Positions 1-8,045 of a stretch of DNA of 64,000 nt are shown piece by piece; the stretch's first letter is position 1; each line of letters starts with the position of its first letter. The DNA is taken from the NCBI GenBank assembly GCA_001899205.1, contig MKVL01000013.1, positions 19,140-83,139 of the forward strand. Direction: 5' to 3'. Below the pieces are notes generated by a model. The model was given only the letters and a program-made list of their open reading frames with translations. It ran no database searches and was not told the DNA's origin. Source of the DNA: Mesorhizobium sp. 65-26 (GTDB lineage: Bacteria > Pseudomonadota > Alphaproteobacteria > Rhizobiales > Rhizobiaceae). Made by a program: the position numbers and the translations under genes.

Positions 1-356
1 GTGCGCGCCGCCTGCGCCTCGCGCAGTTCGCCCGCGCCGGAATCGATCACGAAAGTGGCGAAGCCAAGCTCCTCGGCGCGCTGCTGCACGGCCTGTGTGA
101 TCTCGGGAAACACCGGGCTGACCAGCGACGGCACGATACAGCCGATGGCGTGATTGCGGCCGGTCTTCAGCGCGGTCGCGGCGCGGTTGCGGTGATAGCC
201 GAGTTCGTTGGCGATCCGGCGCACATGCGCGTCCACCTCCGGCGTCACCTTGTTCAGGTTGTTGAGCACGTAGGACACGGTTGCCGAGGAGACGCCCGCC
301 GCCTGGGCGACGTCCTTGATTGTCGGGCTGCGTCCCTGTCTGTCGGTCTTCGTCAT
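1..356 (-). CDS. LacI-family transcriptional regulator (3' part missing at window edge)
   Basis: Reading from the ATG complementary to 354-356, the frame stays open to the window edge and gives about 118 residues. The N-terminus carries a LacI helix-turn-helix (TIKDVAQAAGVSSATVSYVLN, roughly residues 11-31, then the hinge-type stretch RIANELGYHRN) followed by the start of a periplasmic-binding-protein-like sensor domain (IGCIVPSLVSPVFPEITQAV). Family knowledge: such proteins repress sugar or nucleoside uptake operons and release DNA on binding the ligand. It is divergent from the ABC transporter operon starting at 542, with two related palindromic sites between them, so it is probably that operon's local regulator. 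The ligand is unknown. The effector domain lies outside the window. Confidence 0.9.
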   Translation of the reverse strand, partial: MTKTDRQGRSPTIKDVAQAAGVSSATVSYVLNNLNKVTPEVDAHVRRIANELGYHRNRAATALKTGRNHAIGCIVPSLVSPVFPEITQAVQQRAEELGFATFVIDSGAGELREAQAAR

Positions 357-385
357 GCTCGGAATGAGGCCACCACTTTGTCGGT

Positions 386-453
386 TACACGTTTAAACGA
401 TTTCGCTTGACAGCGGGAGGTCTCCGTTGTTTTCGTAGTTTACACGATTAAAC
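386..453. promoter_or_regulatory. Paired LacI-type operator candidates
   Basis: Two copies of nearly the same 13-mer lie between the divergent LacI gene and the transporter operon: TACACGTTTAAAC at 386-398 and TACACGATTAAAC at 441-453 (12 of 13 identical). The first contains the perfect palindrome CGTTTAAACG at 390-399, a LacI-like centre with a CG step. The starts are 55 bp apart, about five helical turns, which would allow two dimers on one face of the DNA or looping. Their role as the regulator's binding sites is inferred from position and symmetry. Confidence 0.6.
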
Positions 454-541
454 AAGCTCATAACAGCGCCTTTCAGCTGGATTTGCGTCGGAATGGGCGG
501 TTCGTGGCCGGTTTTGCAATCGTCTCAAGGGAGAGAGTTCA

Positions 542-1651
542 ATGCTTCCAGTCAGCAGGCGCATGCTTCTGCGCCTTTCCTTCGCCGTGGCGGCTTCCGC
601 GGCGGCGCTCGGGGCCACCGCTTCGCAGGCCGCCGCCGCCGACAAGATCCTTCTCATCATCAATGGCGCGCTCGGCGACAAGTCCTTCTTCGATTCCGCC
701 AATCGCGGCATCGAGATGATCAAGAAGAAATATGGCGACAAGGTCGAGACCAGGGTGCTCGAGGTCGGCGACGATCCCACGAAATGGGAGCCGGCGCTGC
801 TCGATGCTTCCGAGCAGGACTGGAACCTGATCATCGCCGGCACCTATTCGATCTCCGAGGCGCTGGGCGATGTCGCCAAGCAGTATCCCGACAAGAAGTA
901 CATCCTCTACGATGCCTCCGTGCCCTACGAGGAAGGCGGTTTCGGCAACGTCTATTCGATCCAGTACAAGCAGAATGAGGGCTCCTATCTGGGCGGCGTG
1001 CTGGCTGCCGGCCTATTGAAGTCCGGCAAGCTGCCGGCAAAGACCGGCACCGCGCTCGGCTTCCTCGGAGGCATGGACATTCCCGTCATCAACGATTTCC
1101 TCGTCGGCTACATCGCCGGCGCGCAGTCGGTCGATCCCGGCGTCAAGGTCGCGGTCTCCTACGCCGGCTCCTTCGTCGACGCCGCCAAGGGCAAGGAACT
1201 CGGCCTGGCGCAATATCGCTCAGGCGTCGCCATCGGCTTCACGGCGGCCTCGCAGGCCGGCCTCGGCCAGCTCTCCGCCGCCAAGGAAACCGGTCACTAC
1301 GTGCTCGGCGTCGATTCCGATCAGGAAGCGATCTTCGCCAGCAGCGATCCGGGCATCGCCTCGCAGGTTGTGAGCTCGGTGCTGAAGAACGTCGACGTCA
1401 GCCTCCTCCAGGCCTACGACCTCTATGCCGAGGGCAAGCTGCCGTTCGGCACCGGCAAGGCGGTCGGTCTGGCGGAAGGCGCCGTCGGCCTCGTCGGGAC
1501 CGGCAACATGGCCAAGCTCGCCACGCCGGAGGTGCTGGCCGCGGTCAAGGCGGCGGAGCAGAAGATCGCCAGCGGCGAGATCAAGGTCCCGACGGCCTTC
1601 GGCATGTCCACCGAGGACATCTCCAAGCTGCGCGACGGCGTGCGGCCCTGA
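542..1651 (+). CDS. BMP-family ABC transporter substrate-binding protein
   Basis: A 369-residue secreted binding protein. An N-terminal signal (RR at 6-7, hydrophobic LRLSFAVAASAAALGA, Ala-rich cleavage region near residue 33) is followed by a basic-membrane-protein (PnrA/Med-like) fold: DKILLIINGALGDKSFFDSA, LIIAGTYSISEAL, GFLGGMDIPVINDFLVGY, and YVLGVDSDQEAIF near the C-terminal half. Proteins of this family capture purine or pyrimidine nucleosides, and some bind other ribosyl compounds. A GGGAGAGAG ribosome-binding stretch precedes the ATG. It is the first gene of an operon with the ATPase, two permeases and an ADP-ribosylglycohydrolase-family enzyme. The ligand is inferred only as nucleoside-like. 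Confidence 0.9.
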   Translation: MLPVSRRMLLRLSFAVAASAAALGATASQAAAADKILLIINGALGDKSFFDSANRGIEMIKKKYGDKVETRVLEVGDDPTKWEPALLDASEQDWNLIIAGTYSISEALGDVAKQYPDKKYILYDASVPYEEGGFGNVYSIQYKQNEGSYLGGVLAAGLLKSGKLPAKTGTALGFLGGMDIPVINDFLVGYIAGAQSVDPGVKVAVSYAGSFVDAAKGKELGLAQYRSGVAIGFTAASQAGLGQLSAAKETGHYVLGVDSDQEAIFASSDPGIASQVVSSVLKNVDVSLLQAYDLYAEGKLPFGTGKAVGLAEGAVGLVGTGNMAKLATPEVLAAVKAAEQKIASGEIKVPTAFGMSTEDISKLRDGVRP

Positions 1652-1655
1652 TCCG

Positions 1656-3206
1656 ATGAGCGACGACCGCGCCAAAACCCTGGACGTGGTGCCGGCCGTC
1701 GCCTTCAACGGCATTGCCAAGACCTATCCGAACGGCACGGTCGCCCTCAGCGACGTGTCGTTCGCGATCCGCGCGGGGTCGATCCACGCCGTCTGCGGCG
1801 AGAATGGCGCCGGCAAGTCGACGCTGATGAAGATCCTGTTCGGGCTCACCGAGCCGACGGCTGGCGAGGTGCTGCTCGATGGCAAGCCGGTTTCCACAGG
1901 GGCCGCCGGCTTTGCCGGCCAGCACGGCCTCGGCATGGTACATCAGCATTTCTCCCTGATCCCGACCCTGACTGTCACCGAGAACATCATCCTCGGCCAC
2001 GAGCCGCGACGTGGCCTCCTGATCGACCGCGCGGAGGCGCGGCGGTGGGTTGTAGCGCTGAGCCGCGAATATGAGCTCGCCGTGGATCCGGACGCCTTGA
2101 CGGGCCGCCTGTCGGTCGCCGCCCAGCAGAAGGTCGAGATCCTCAAGGCGCTTTCGCGCGACACCCGCATCCTGATCCTCGACGAGCCGACGGCCGTACT
2201 GTCGCCGCCGGAGATCGAGGAGCTGTTCAACCGGCTGCGCGGCCTCAGCGCCCGTGGCATGACGATCATCTTCATCTCCCACAAGCTGAACGAGGTCCGC
2301 GCGCTCGCCGAAAGCGTCACCGTGCTGCGCGGCGGCCGGCTCACCGGCACGTCGAGGCTGGCCGACATTCCCGACGACGCCATCATGCAGATGGTGATGG
2401 GACGGGCCGTCGAGGTTACCCGGCGCGTTCCGGCCAAGGTCGCGGGCGATGTGGCGGTGGTTCTAGACGGCGTCTCCACCGCCGTTCGCGATCCCGCCGA
2501 CCGGATCCAGGACATCTCCCTGAAGATACATGCCGGCGAGATTGTCGGCATTGCCGGCGTCGAAGGCAGCGGCCAGCGCGGGCTGGTCTCGGTGCTCAGC
2601 GGCATGATGAATCCAGCATCGGGCAGGATCGCTTTCAACGGTCGCGACATGGCTCGGGTGGATGCCCTCGGCTGGCGCAGGGCCGGCCTGGCGAACCTGC
2701 CGGCGGACCGCTTCGGGCAGGGCGGCGCGCCGGCGCTGAGCCTGGCCGAAAACGCCATAGCCGGCACCGACGGCGACCCCGAACTGCAACGCGGCCCGCT
2801 GTTGCGCGGCGCTGCGATCACGGCGCGCGTGCGCAAGATGATCGCCGACTATTCGGTGCGCAACTCGGGCATCGGCGAGCGGCTCGATTCCCTGTCCGGC
2901 GGCAACGCGCAGAAGCTGATCGCCGCCCGCGAGCTTGCGACGCGTCCCAGATTCCTCATCGCCGACCAGCCGACGCGCGGCATCGACGTGGCCGCCGCCG
3001 CCTTCCTGCACAAGCGGCTCGACGAAGCGGCGCGTGGTGGCGCCGCCATCCTGCTGGTGACGGCCGATCTCGACGAATTGCTGCGCCTTGCCGATCGCGT
3101 TGTCGTGCTCTTTGCCGGCCGCATCGTCGCCGACCTGCGCAACGGGCCTGAGCTCGATCCGGCGCGGCTGGGTCCGTTCATGCTGGGGCTGGAGACCGCG
3201 TCATGA
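1656..3206 (+). CDS. ABC transporter, double ATP-binding subunit (nucleoside/BMP type)
   Basis: A 516-residue cytoplasmic ATPase with two ABC domains in one chain, as in RbsA/NupO-type importers. Domain 1 has Walker A GENGAGKST (residues 48-56), a diverged signature (LSVAAQQKVE) and Walker B LILDEPTAVLS. Domain 2 has a degenerate Walker A (GVEGSGQRG) but a clear signature LSGGNAQK (about residue 413) and FLIADQPTRGID. A degenerate second P-loop is normal in this family. The ATG at 1656, four bases after the binding-protein stop, is chosen over an in-frame upstream extension that would overlap the preceding gene. The stop overlaps the next start as ATGA, suggesting translational coupling to the first permease. 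Confidence 0.93.
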   Translation: MSDDRAKTLDVVPAVAFNGIAKTYPNGTVALSDVSFAIRAGSIHAVCGENGAGKSTLMKILFGLTEPTAGEVLLDGKPVSTGAAGFAGQHGLGMVHQHFSLIPTLTVTENIILGHEPRRGLLIDRAEARRWVVALSREYELAVDPDALTGRLSVAAQQKVEILKALSRDTRILILDEPTAVLSPPEIEELFNRLRGLSARGMTIIFISHKLNEVRALAESVTVLRGGRLTGTSRLADIPDDAIMQMVMGRAVEVTRRVPAKVAGDVAVVLDGVSTAVRDPADRIQDISLKIHAGEIVGIAGVEGSGQRGLVSVLSGMMNPASGRIAFNGRDMARVDALGWRRAGLANLPADRFGQGGAPALSLAENAIAGTDGDPELQRGPLLRGAAITARVRKMIADYSVRNSGIGERLDSLSGGNAQKLIAARELATRPRFLIADQPTRGIDVAAAAFLHKRLDEAARGGAAILLVTADLDELLRLADRVVVLFAGRIVADLRNGPELDPARLGPFMLGLETAS

Positions 3207-4276
3207 AGGGCAATTTGCTTGCGGGCCTGGTTCAGCTTCTCGTCACCCTCGCCGTCGTCGCGGCTGTCATCCTGGTGGTGTTGGTGCCATTCGCATTGTC
3301 ACAGCCGCAGCCGGCCGCGGTGCTCACCAGTTTTCTGCTCGGCCCGCTCGATTCCGTGCGCCATCTCGGCAACGTCGCCGAGGTTGCCACGCCGATCGCC
3401 TTCACCGGCCTTGCCGCGACGGTGATCTTCCGGTCGGGCCTGTTCAATCTCGGCATCGAGGGCGGCTTTTTTCTGGGCGGTCTCGCGGCCACGGCGGCCG
3501 CGCTGCTTCTGCCGCTTCCCCATGTCGCGGCGCCATTCCTCGCCATCGTCGTCGGCGCGACCGTCGGCAGCCTTGCCTGCATCGTTCCGGGCTATCTGCG
3601 CATCCGCCATGACGCTTCCGAAATGGTCACCTCGCTGGTGCTGAACTTCGCGATCCTCTTTGCCGGCGTGTTCGTGCTGAACTATTTCCTGCGCGATCCG
3701 GCCGCCGGCACGCTGATGTCCTACCGCATTCCGGCCGACGCAAGGCTGGAGCGTCTCTTGCCATCCACGCGCCTGAACAGCGGCGCTATCATCGCCGTGC
3801 TGGCTTGCCTCGGCGCGGGCATATGGCTGTTCAAGACGCGCGCCGGCCTCAACCTCCGCATCGTCGGCTCCAGTCCCGGCTTCGCCACCCATCTCGGATT
3901 GCCGTCATCGCGCATCGTGATGATGGCGCAGGTCGCCGGCGGGCTGATCGCCGGCATGGCCGGCGCCATCGAGGTGCTGGGCCTCTATCCCCGCTTCTCC
4001 TGGACGCATCTTCCCGGCCTGGGCTGGACCGGCATCATCGTCGCCATCCTGGCGCGCGAGAATCCGTTCCTCATCCTGCCGGCAGCGCTCTTCCTTGGCT
4101 ATCTCCAGGTCGGCGGCAACATCCTGGCGCAGGAAGTCGGCATTCCGGTCGAGGTCGTCGGGCTCATCACCGCCGCGATCATGCTGGCGGTCACCGCCAA
4201 CGCCATCTTCCAGCATCCGGCGCTGCTGCGGCTGATCAGGACCATCCGCCAGCGCGGCGAGGCCTCGGCATCATGA
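3203..4276 (+). CDS. ABC transporter permease 1 (BPL_transp_2 / NupP-like)
   Basis: A 357-residue, very hydrophobic inner-membrane protein with many transmembrane segments. It belongs to the branched-chain/ribose-type permease family used with BMP binding proteins; characteristic stretches are IFRSGLFNLGIEGGFFLGG and the loop GLNLRIVGSSPGFATHLGL, the usual contact with the ATPase. Starts and stops overlap on both sides by ATGA, so the ATPase and the two permeases are tightly coupled. It should pair with the following permease as the transmembrane channel. The substrate is not readable from the sequence; nucleosides or ribosylated compounds are the best guess from the operon. Confidence 0.92.
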   Translation: MKGNLLAGLVQLLVTLAVVAAVILVVLVPFALSQPQPAAVLTSFLLGPLDSVRHLGNVAEVATPIAFTGLAATVIFRSGLFNLGIEGGFFLGGLAATAAALLLPLPHVAAPFLAIVVGATVGSLACIVPGYLRIRHDASEMVTSLVLNFAILFAGVFVLNYFLRDPAAGTLMSYRIPADARLERLLPSTRLNSGAIIAVLACLGAGIWLFKTRAGLNLRIVGSSPGFATHLGLPSSRIVMMAQVAGGLIAGMAGAIEVLGLYPRFSWTHLPGLGWTGIIVAILARENPFLILPAALFLGYLQVGGNILAQEVGIPVEVVGLITAAIMLAVTANAIFQHPALLRLIRTIRQRGEASAS

Positions 4277-5205
4277 GCGGCCTGTTCGAACATCTTGCCG
4301 ATCCCGCCCTCTTCGCCACGGTGCTGCGGGTCATGACGCCATTGCTGCTGGCAGCCCTCGGCGTGCTGATCTCCGACCGGGCTGGTGTCTTCAACATCGG
4401 CATGGAGGGCATGATGTTGGTTGGCGCGCTGACCGGCGTGCTGGTCAGCGCCGGGACCGGCAGCGCCTGGCTCGGCCTCGGCGCGGCCATCGTGCTGTGC
4501 GGCGCCGTCGGCTGCCTGATGGCCTTCGTCATAAACGGCCTCGGCGCCAACCTCATCATAACAGGCATAGCGCTCAACCTGGCGGCCTCCTCGGCGACGA
4601 CGCTGGGGCTGTTCTTCGCCACTGGCGACAAGGGCATGTCGGGTTCGCTGAAGAGCGGGGTGCTGCCGAGCGTCCGCCTGCCCGTCATAGACGGGATACC
4701 GGTGCTCGGGCCGCTGCTGTCCGGTCACCATATCCTCACCTGGTTCGCGTTGTTTGCCGTGCCCTTGGTCAGCCTTCTGGTGATGCGGACACCGTTCGGC
4801 CTGCACATGCGCGCGGTCGGCGTCGATCCCAAGGCCGCCGCCGCGGCCGGCATTCCGGTCGCCCGCGTTCAGATGCTGGCTCTGATGCTCTCCGGCGTGT
4901 TCGGCGGGCTGGCCGGCGCGTATCTTTCCATGGGCTATGTGAGCTGGTTCGCGCAGGACATGACGGCCGGCCGCGGCTTCATCGCCATCGCCATCGAGGT
5001 TATGGGCATGGCAACGCCCCTGGGCACGCTGATATCGGCCGTCATCATCGCGGTCGCCGAGACGCTTGCCATCACCATGCAGAGCCTCGGCCTGCCCAAC
5101 GAACTCATGCAGATGATCCCCTATGTGGTGCCGATCGTCGTGCTGACCTTCTGGGCGAGCCGCCGCCGCCGCTCGCTCGCCCGCATCGCTCAACTCTCGA
5201 AATAG
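4273..5205 (+). CDS. ABC transporter permease 2 (NupQ-like)
   Basis: A 310-residue multi-spanning inner-membrane permease. It contains the family's conserved ISDRAGVFNIGMEGMMLVGAL near the N-terminus and the coupling loop GLHMRAVGVDPKAAAAAGI, paralogous to the corresponding parts of permease 1. The start chosen is the ATG at 4273, which overlaps the previous stop (ATGA); a longer frame upstream lies inside permease 1 and is a shadow. It ends with a positively charged tail (SRRRRSLARIAQLSK), consistent with a cytoplasmic C-terminus. Together with permease 1 it forms the heterodimeric channel of the importer. Confidence 0.92.
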   Translation: MSGLFEHLADPALFATVLRVMTPLLLAALGVLISDRAGVFNIGMEGMMLVGALTGVLVSAGTGSAWLGLGAAIVLCGAVGCLMAFVINGLGANLIITGIALNLAASSATTLGLFFATGDKGMSGSLKSGVLPSVRLPVIDGIPVLGPLLSGHHILTWFALFAVPLVSLLVMRTPFGLHMRAVGVDPKAAAAAGIPVARVQMLALMLSGVFGGLAGAYLSMGYVSWFAQDMTAGRGFIAIAIEVMGMATPLGTLISAVIIAVAETLAITMQSLGLPNELMQMIPYVVPIVVLTFWASRRRRSLARIAQLSK

Positions 5206-5217
5206 ACAGGAAGAACC

Positions 5218-6609
5218 ATGAAGGCATGGGAACTCACCCGCGATCTCTTGCGCCAGACACAGCCGGTCGTCCGCACCGCCGAAGAGCAGACATGGGACGC
5301 CAGCGAATTGATGAAGGGGCTGGATTTCGGCGTCGCGCTGTTCTGGAAGAGCAACGTGCCGGGCTCGGCCGCGCCGGAGAACCTGATGGCCGGCGCGCTG
5401 CAGTCGCTGGAGAACAAGGGCTATGTGCTGGAGCCCTACGAGGACCTTCTCAGGGAAGGCGGTGAAGCCCTGGCGCGCGGCGATTTCGAGCGGCTTTACG
5501 TCATCGACATGCGTCTGCGCGTGCTGATGCGCGCCGCGCGGCCCGACCCTGACCATCCCTCCCAGCGCACCGTGCGCTATCGCTCGTGGGAAGAATTCGA
5601 CGCCACCGTCCAGTGGCCCGCCGATGTCGCCGTTGCGGTCGACGATGCGGATTTTGCCGATCGCAGCCGCGCCGGCTGGCTTGGCCAGCTCGTCGGGGCA
5701 GCCGCCGGCACGGCGTTGGAGGGTTACTCGGCCGAGAACATCATGAAGGTTTTCGGACCGATCCGGAGCTATGTCCGCGAGCCGAACACCTACAATGACG
5801 ACATCACCTTCGAGATCGCCTTCCTCGAAGCTTTCGCCGACAAAGGCCATGCCGTCAGCGGCGCCGATATCAGCGAGCGCTGGACGTCGATGATCCCCAT
5901 GGGCTGGTCGGCGGAGGCGATCGCGCTCGCCAACATCAGGCGCGGCCTGCTGCCGCCGGAGACGGCGACCACCGACAATCCGTTCGACGAGTGGATCGGT
6001 GCTCAGATGCGCGGTGCCATCTGCGGCATGGTCGCGCCGGGCAGGGCGCGCGAGGCTGCACGCCTCGCCTGGATCGATGGCGCAGTCTCGCATGCGGCCA
6101 ACGGCATATTGGGCGAGGTGTTCAACGCTGTTCTGGCGGCTCGTGCCTTCACGCAGAACGACACGGTTTCGCTGCTGGAGGAGACCGTCGCGCTGTTCTC
6201 GACGGAGTCGGAATATGGCCAGGTACTCGCGTTCGCGCTCGACGCGTGCCGGACCGAGGCGGACTGGCAGTCGGCATGGGCGCGCTGCGACGCGAAATAT
6301 GTCGAGTACAACTGGATCCACGCCTACCCCAACGCCGCCGCCCAGGTGGTGGCGCTGTGGTTCGGCAAGGGCGATTTCGAGCGCACGCTGGAGATCGTCT
6401 GCGGCATCGGACACGACGTCGACTGCAATGCCGCGCAGATCCTGTGCGTGGTTGCCATCCAGCGCGGCAGCGCCGCGATCGCGGAACGCTGGACGGCGCC
6501 GCTGCTTGCCGGCGACATCGTGACCTATATGCGTCGCCCGGCAACGATCCCGTTCGATACGCTGGTGGCGCAGACGGTCGATGCCGTCCGTAAATGGCGG
6601 AAGCAGTAA
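5218..6609 (+). CDS. ADP-ribosylglycohydrolase-family protein
   Basis: A 463-residue, apparently cytoplasmic protein. Residues 1-150 are an N-terminal extension I do not recognise. From about residue 153 (GWLGQLVGAAAGTALEGY) it follows the ADP-ribosylglycohydrolase fold. The metal-site motifs are present in altered form: YNDDIT (N193-D194-D195) where the family usually has TDDT, and GHDVDCNAAQ (D400, D402) where it has GGDTDTIAA. Known members remove ADP-ribose or hydrolyse related N-glycosidic ribosyl bonds using two magnesium ions. It begins 12 bp after the last transporter gene, so it most likely processes the imported compound, cutting a ribosyl linkage after uptake. The substrate is inference. 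Confidence 0.85.
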   Translation: MKAWELTRDLLRQTQPVVRTAEEQTWDASELMKGLDFGVALFWKSNVPGSAAPENLMAGALQSLENKGYVLEPYEDLLREGGEALARGDFERLYVIDMRLRVLMRAARPDPDHPSQRTVRYRSWEEFDATVQWPADVAVAVDDADFADRSRAGWLGQLVGAAAGTALEGYSAENIMKVFGPIRSYVREPNTYNDDITFEIAFLEAFADKGHAVSGADISERWTSMIPMGWSAEAIALANIRRGLLPPETATTDNPFDEWIGAQMRGAICGMVAPGRAREAARLAWIDGAVSHAANGILGEVFNAVLAARAFTQNDTVSLLEETVALFSTESEYGQVLAFALDACRTEADWQSAWARCDAKYVEYNWIHAYPNAAAQVVALWFGKGDFERTLEIVCGIGHDVDCNAAQILCVVAIQRGSAAIAERWTAPLLAGDIVTYMRRPATIPFDTLVAQTVDAVRKWRKQ

Positions 6610-6622
6610 CGTTAGCGTATGC

Positions 6623-7126
6623 TTACGAAATGGATTTGCGCATCGTGATCGACGTCGCCCTGGCATAGCCAGGGTGCGCCGTCCGCGCGGTCTCGCGGAA
6701 GCCCAGCCGGGCGAAGGCCGCGTGATTGCCTGTCAGCTCGATGCGGGTCTCAAGCTCGAGCGCCGCCTTGCCGCGCTCGCGCGCGAGCACCTCCACGGCC
6801 TGCATCAGCCGCTTGCCGATCCCCTGTCCCTGCAGGCTGGGGTCGACGGCGAGCTTGCCGACATAGAAATCACTCTCGCGCTCCCTGGCGAATACGCAGC
6901 CGATGAGGCGGCCATCGATCATGGCGATGAAAGCTGCCTCCACCCCGGCCTTCTCACGCAGGCTTTTGGCGGTCAGGCGATGCGCCGAGGAGGGAGGATC
7001 AATGACGCCGTCCATCGAGGCGAAGGAGCGCAGAATGAGTTGCAGGAGTTCGTCCCAGCGGTCGAAACCAGCGTCGAGCCGGCTGATCACGGGGCCGGCG
7101 GAGCCCACGTCGGGAAGATGGCTCAT
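6623..7126 (-). CDS. GNAT-family N-acetyltransferase
   Basis: A 167-residue acetyl-CoA-dependent transferase. The acetyl-CoA pyrophosphate loop is visible as VDPSLQGQGIGKRLM (Q-x-x-G-x-G, around residues 94-108), preceded by the beta strand FYVGKLAV and followed by LELETRIELTGNHAAFARLGF, the usual C-terminal part of the fold. It begins three bases after the moeB-like stop on the same strand, so the two are probably cotranscribed. The acceptor cannot be predicted. It converges on the ADP-ribosylglycohydrolase-family gene with only 13 bp between the stops. Confidence 0.88.
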   Translation of the reverse strand: MSHLPDVGSAGPVISRLDAGFDRWDELLQLILRSFASMDGVIDPPSSAHRLTAKSLREKAGVEAAFIAMIDGRLIGCVFARERESDFYVGKLAVDPSLQGQGIGKRLMQAVEVLARERGKAALELETRIELTGNHAAFARLGFRETARTAHPGYARATSITMRKSIS

Positions 7127-7129
7127 GCT

Positions 7130-7885
7130 TCAGCGTCGTCCATAGCGAATGGTGTCGATGCGGGCGGCGAGCGCATCGTAGAGCAGCAGCCGGCCGACCA
7201 GCGGCTCGCCGATGCCGGTGATCAGCTTGATCGCCTCCATCGCCTGCAGTGTCCCGATCACCCCGGTCAAGGCGCCGACGATGCCGGCTTCCGCGCAGGA
7301 CGGCACCAGTCCGGCGGGCGGGGCCTCCGGAAAGAGGTCGCGATAGTTCGGGTTGGGCTTTCCGTCCTTGCCGTTCTCGAACGGCTTCAGCACCGTGATC
7401 GAGCCGTCGAAGCGGCCAACGGCGGCATGGACGAGCGGCCTGCCTTCCGCCGCGCAGGCATCGGCCACCGCGTAGCGCGTTTCGAAATTGTCCGAGCCGT
7501 CGACGACGATGTCGTATGATCTGACCAGGGCAGGGGCATTGCCGGACGTCAGCCTGAAATCATGGCGCGCCACCGTGACGTGAGGGTTGATCGCGGCGAT
7601 CGCCCGGCGGGCGCTCTCGGTCTTGGGCACCCCGATCGTATCCGTGGCGTGGATGACCTGCCGTTGGAGGTTGGACAACGAGACGATGTCGTCGTCGACG
7701 ATGCCGAGCGTGCCGACGCCGGCCGCCGCCAGATATTGCAGCGCCGGCGCGCCGAGACCCCCGGCGCCGATCACCAGCACGCGGGCCCGTTTCAGCCGCT
7801 GCTGGCCGGCCCCGCCGATCTCCGGCAGCACGATGTGGCGGGCGTAGCGCTCCAGTTCTTCTGGCGAAAGCGGGGCAGGGGTCAT
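7130..7885 (-). CDS. moeB: MoeB/ThiF-family sulfur-carrier adenylyltransferase
   Basis: A 251-residue E1-like enzyme that adenylates the C-terminal glycine of a small sulfur carrier (MoaD or ThiS), feeding molybdopterin or thiamine synthesis. The nucleotide loop is GAGGLGAPALQYLAAAGVG, followed by IVDDDIVSLSNLQRQ, and the conserved cysteine region is VPSCAEAGIVGALTG. The paired CxxC zinc ligands of E. coli MoeB are absent, so the protein is closer to the zinc-less variants. The ATG at 7885 (MTPAPLSPEELERYARHI) is chosen because the frame further upstream runs through palindromic repeats. MoeB versus ThiF cannot be settled from the sequence. Confidence 0.85.
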   Translation of the reverse strand: MTPAPLSPEELERYARHIVLPEIGGAGQQRLKRARVLVIGAGGLGAPALQYLAAAGVGTLGIVDDDIVSLSNLQRQVIHATDTIGVPKTESARRAIAAINPHVTVARHDFRLTSGNAPALVRSYDIVVDGSDNFETRYAVADACAAEGRPLVHAAVGRFDGSITVLKPFENGKDGKPNPNYRDLFPEAPPAGLVPSCAEAGIVGALTGVIGTLQAMEAIKLITGIGEPLVGRLLLYDALAARIDTIRYGRR

Positions 7886-7899
7886 GGCCGGACCATAGT

Positions 7900-8038
7900 G
7901 CATGTCGCCCAAAAGTGTGTAGCGGTTTTGGGAGGTCGACATGCACCGGAAACAGCCTGCATGTCGCCCGAAAGTGTGTAGCGGTTTTGGGAGGTCGACA
8001 TGCGTCGGAAACAGCCTGCATGTCGCCCAAGTGTGTAG
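7900..8038. repeat. Tandem 59-bp units containing a rhizobial palindromic (REP-like) element
   Basis: A 59-bp unit starts at 7901, repeats at 7960 and begins a truncated third copy at 8019. The two full copies differ at only a few positions. Each unit contains a long imperfect hairpin: outer arms GCATGTCG / CGACATGC and inner arms CCCAAAA / TTTTGGG around gtgtgtagcgg. From recollection, very similar GCATGTCG...CGACATGC palindromes are scattered between genes in Mesorhizobium and relatives. The array lies between recF and moeB and would form a run of hairpins in the transcript. Confidence 0.85.
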
Positions 8039-8045
8039 ACTGCGC

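Noticed and set aside
4099-6666. Long minus-strand open frame (about 855 codons) over the permease and ADP-ribosylglycohydrolase genes
   Set aside because: It lies antisense to two clear genes and its translation is the low-complexity Arg/His/Gly/Ala type typical of shadows in GC-rich DNA.
7901-8038. Possible CRISPR array
   Set aside because: The repeat units follow each other directly at 59 bp with no unique spacers, and each unit forms a nested hairpin. It is a tandem palindromic element.
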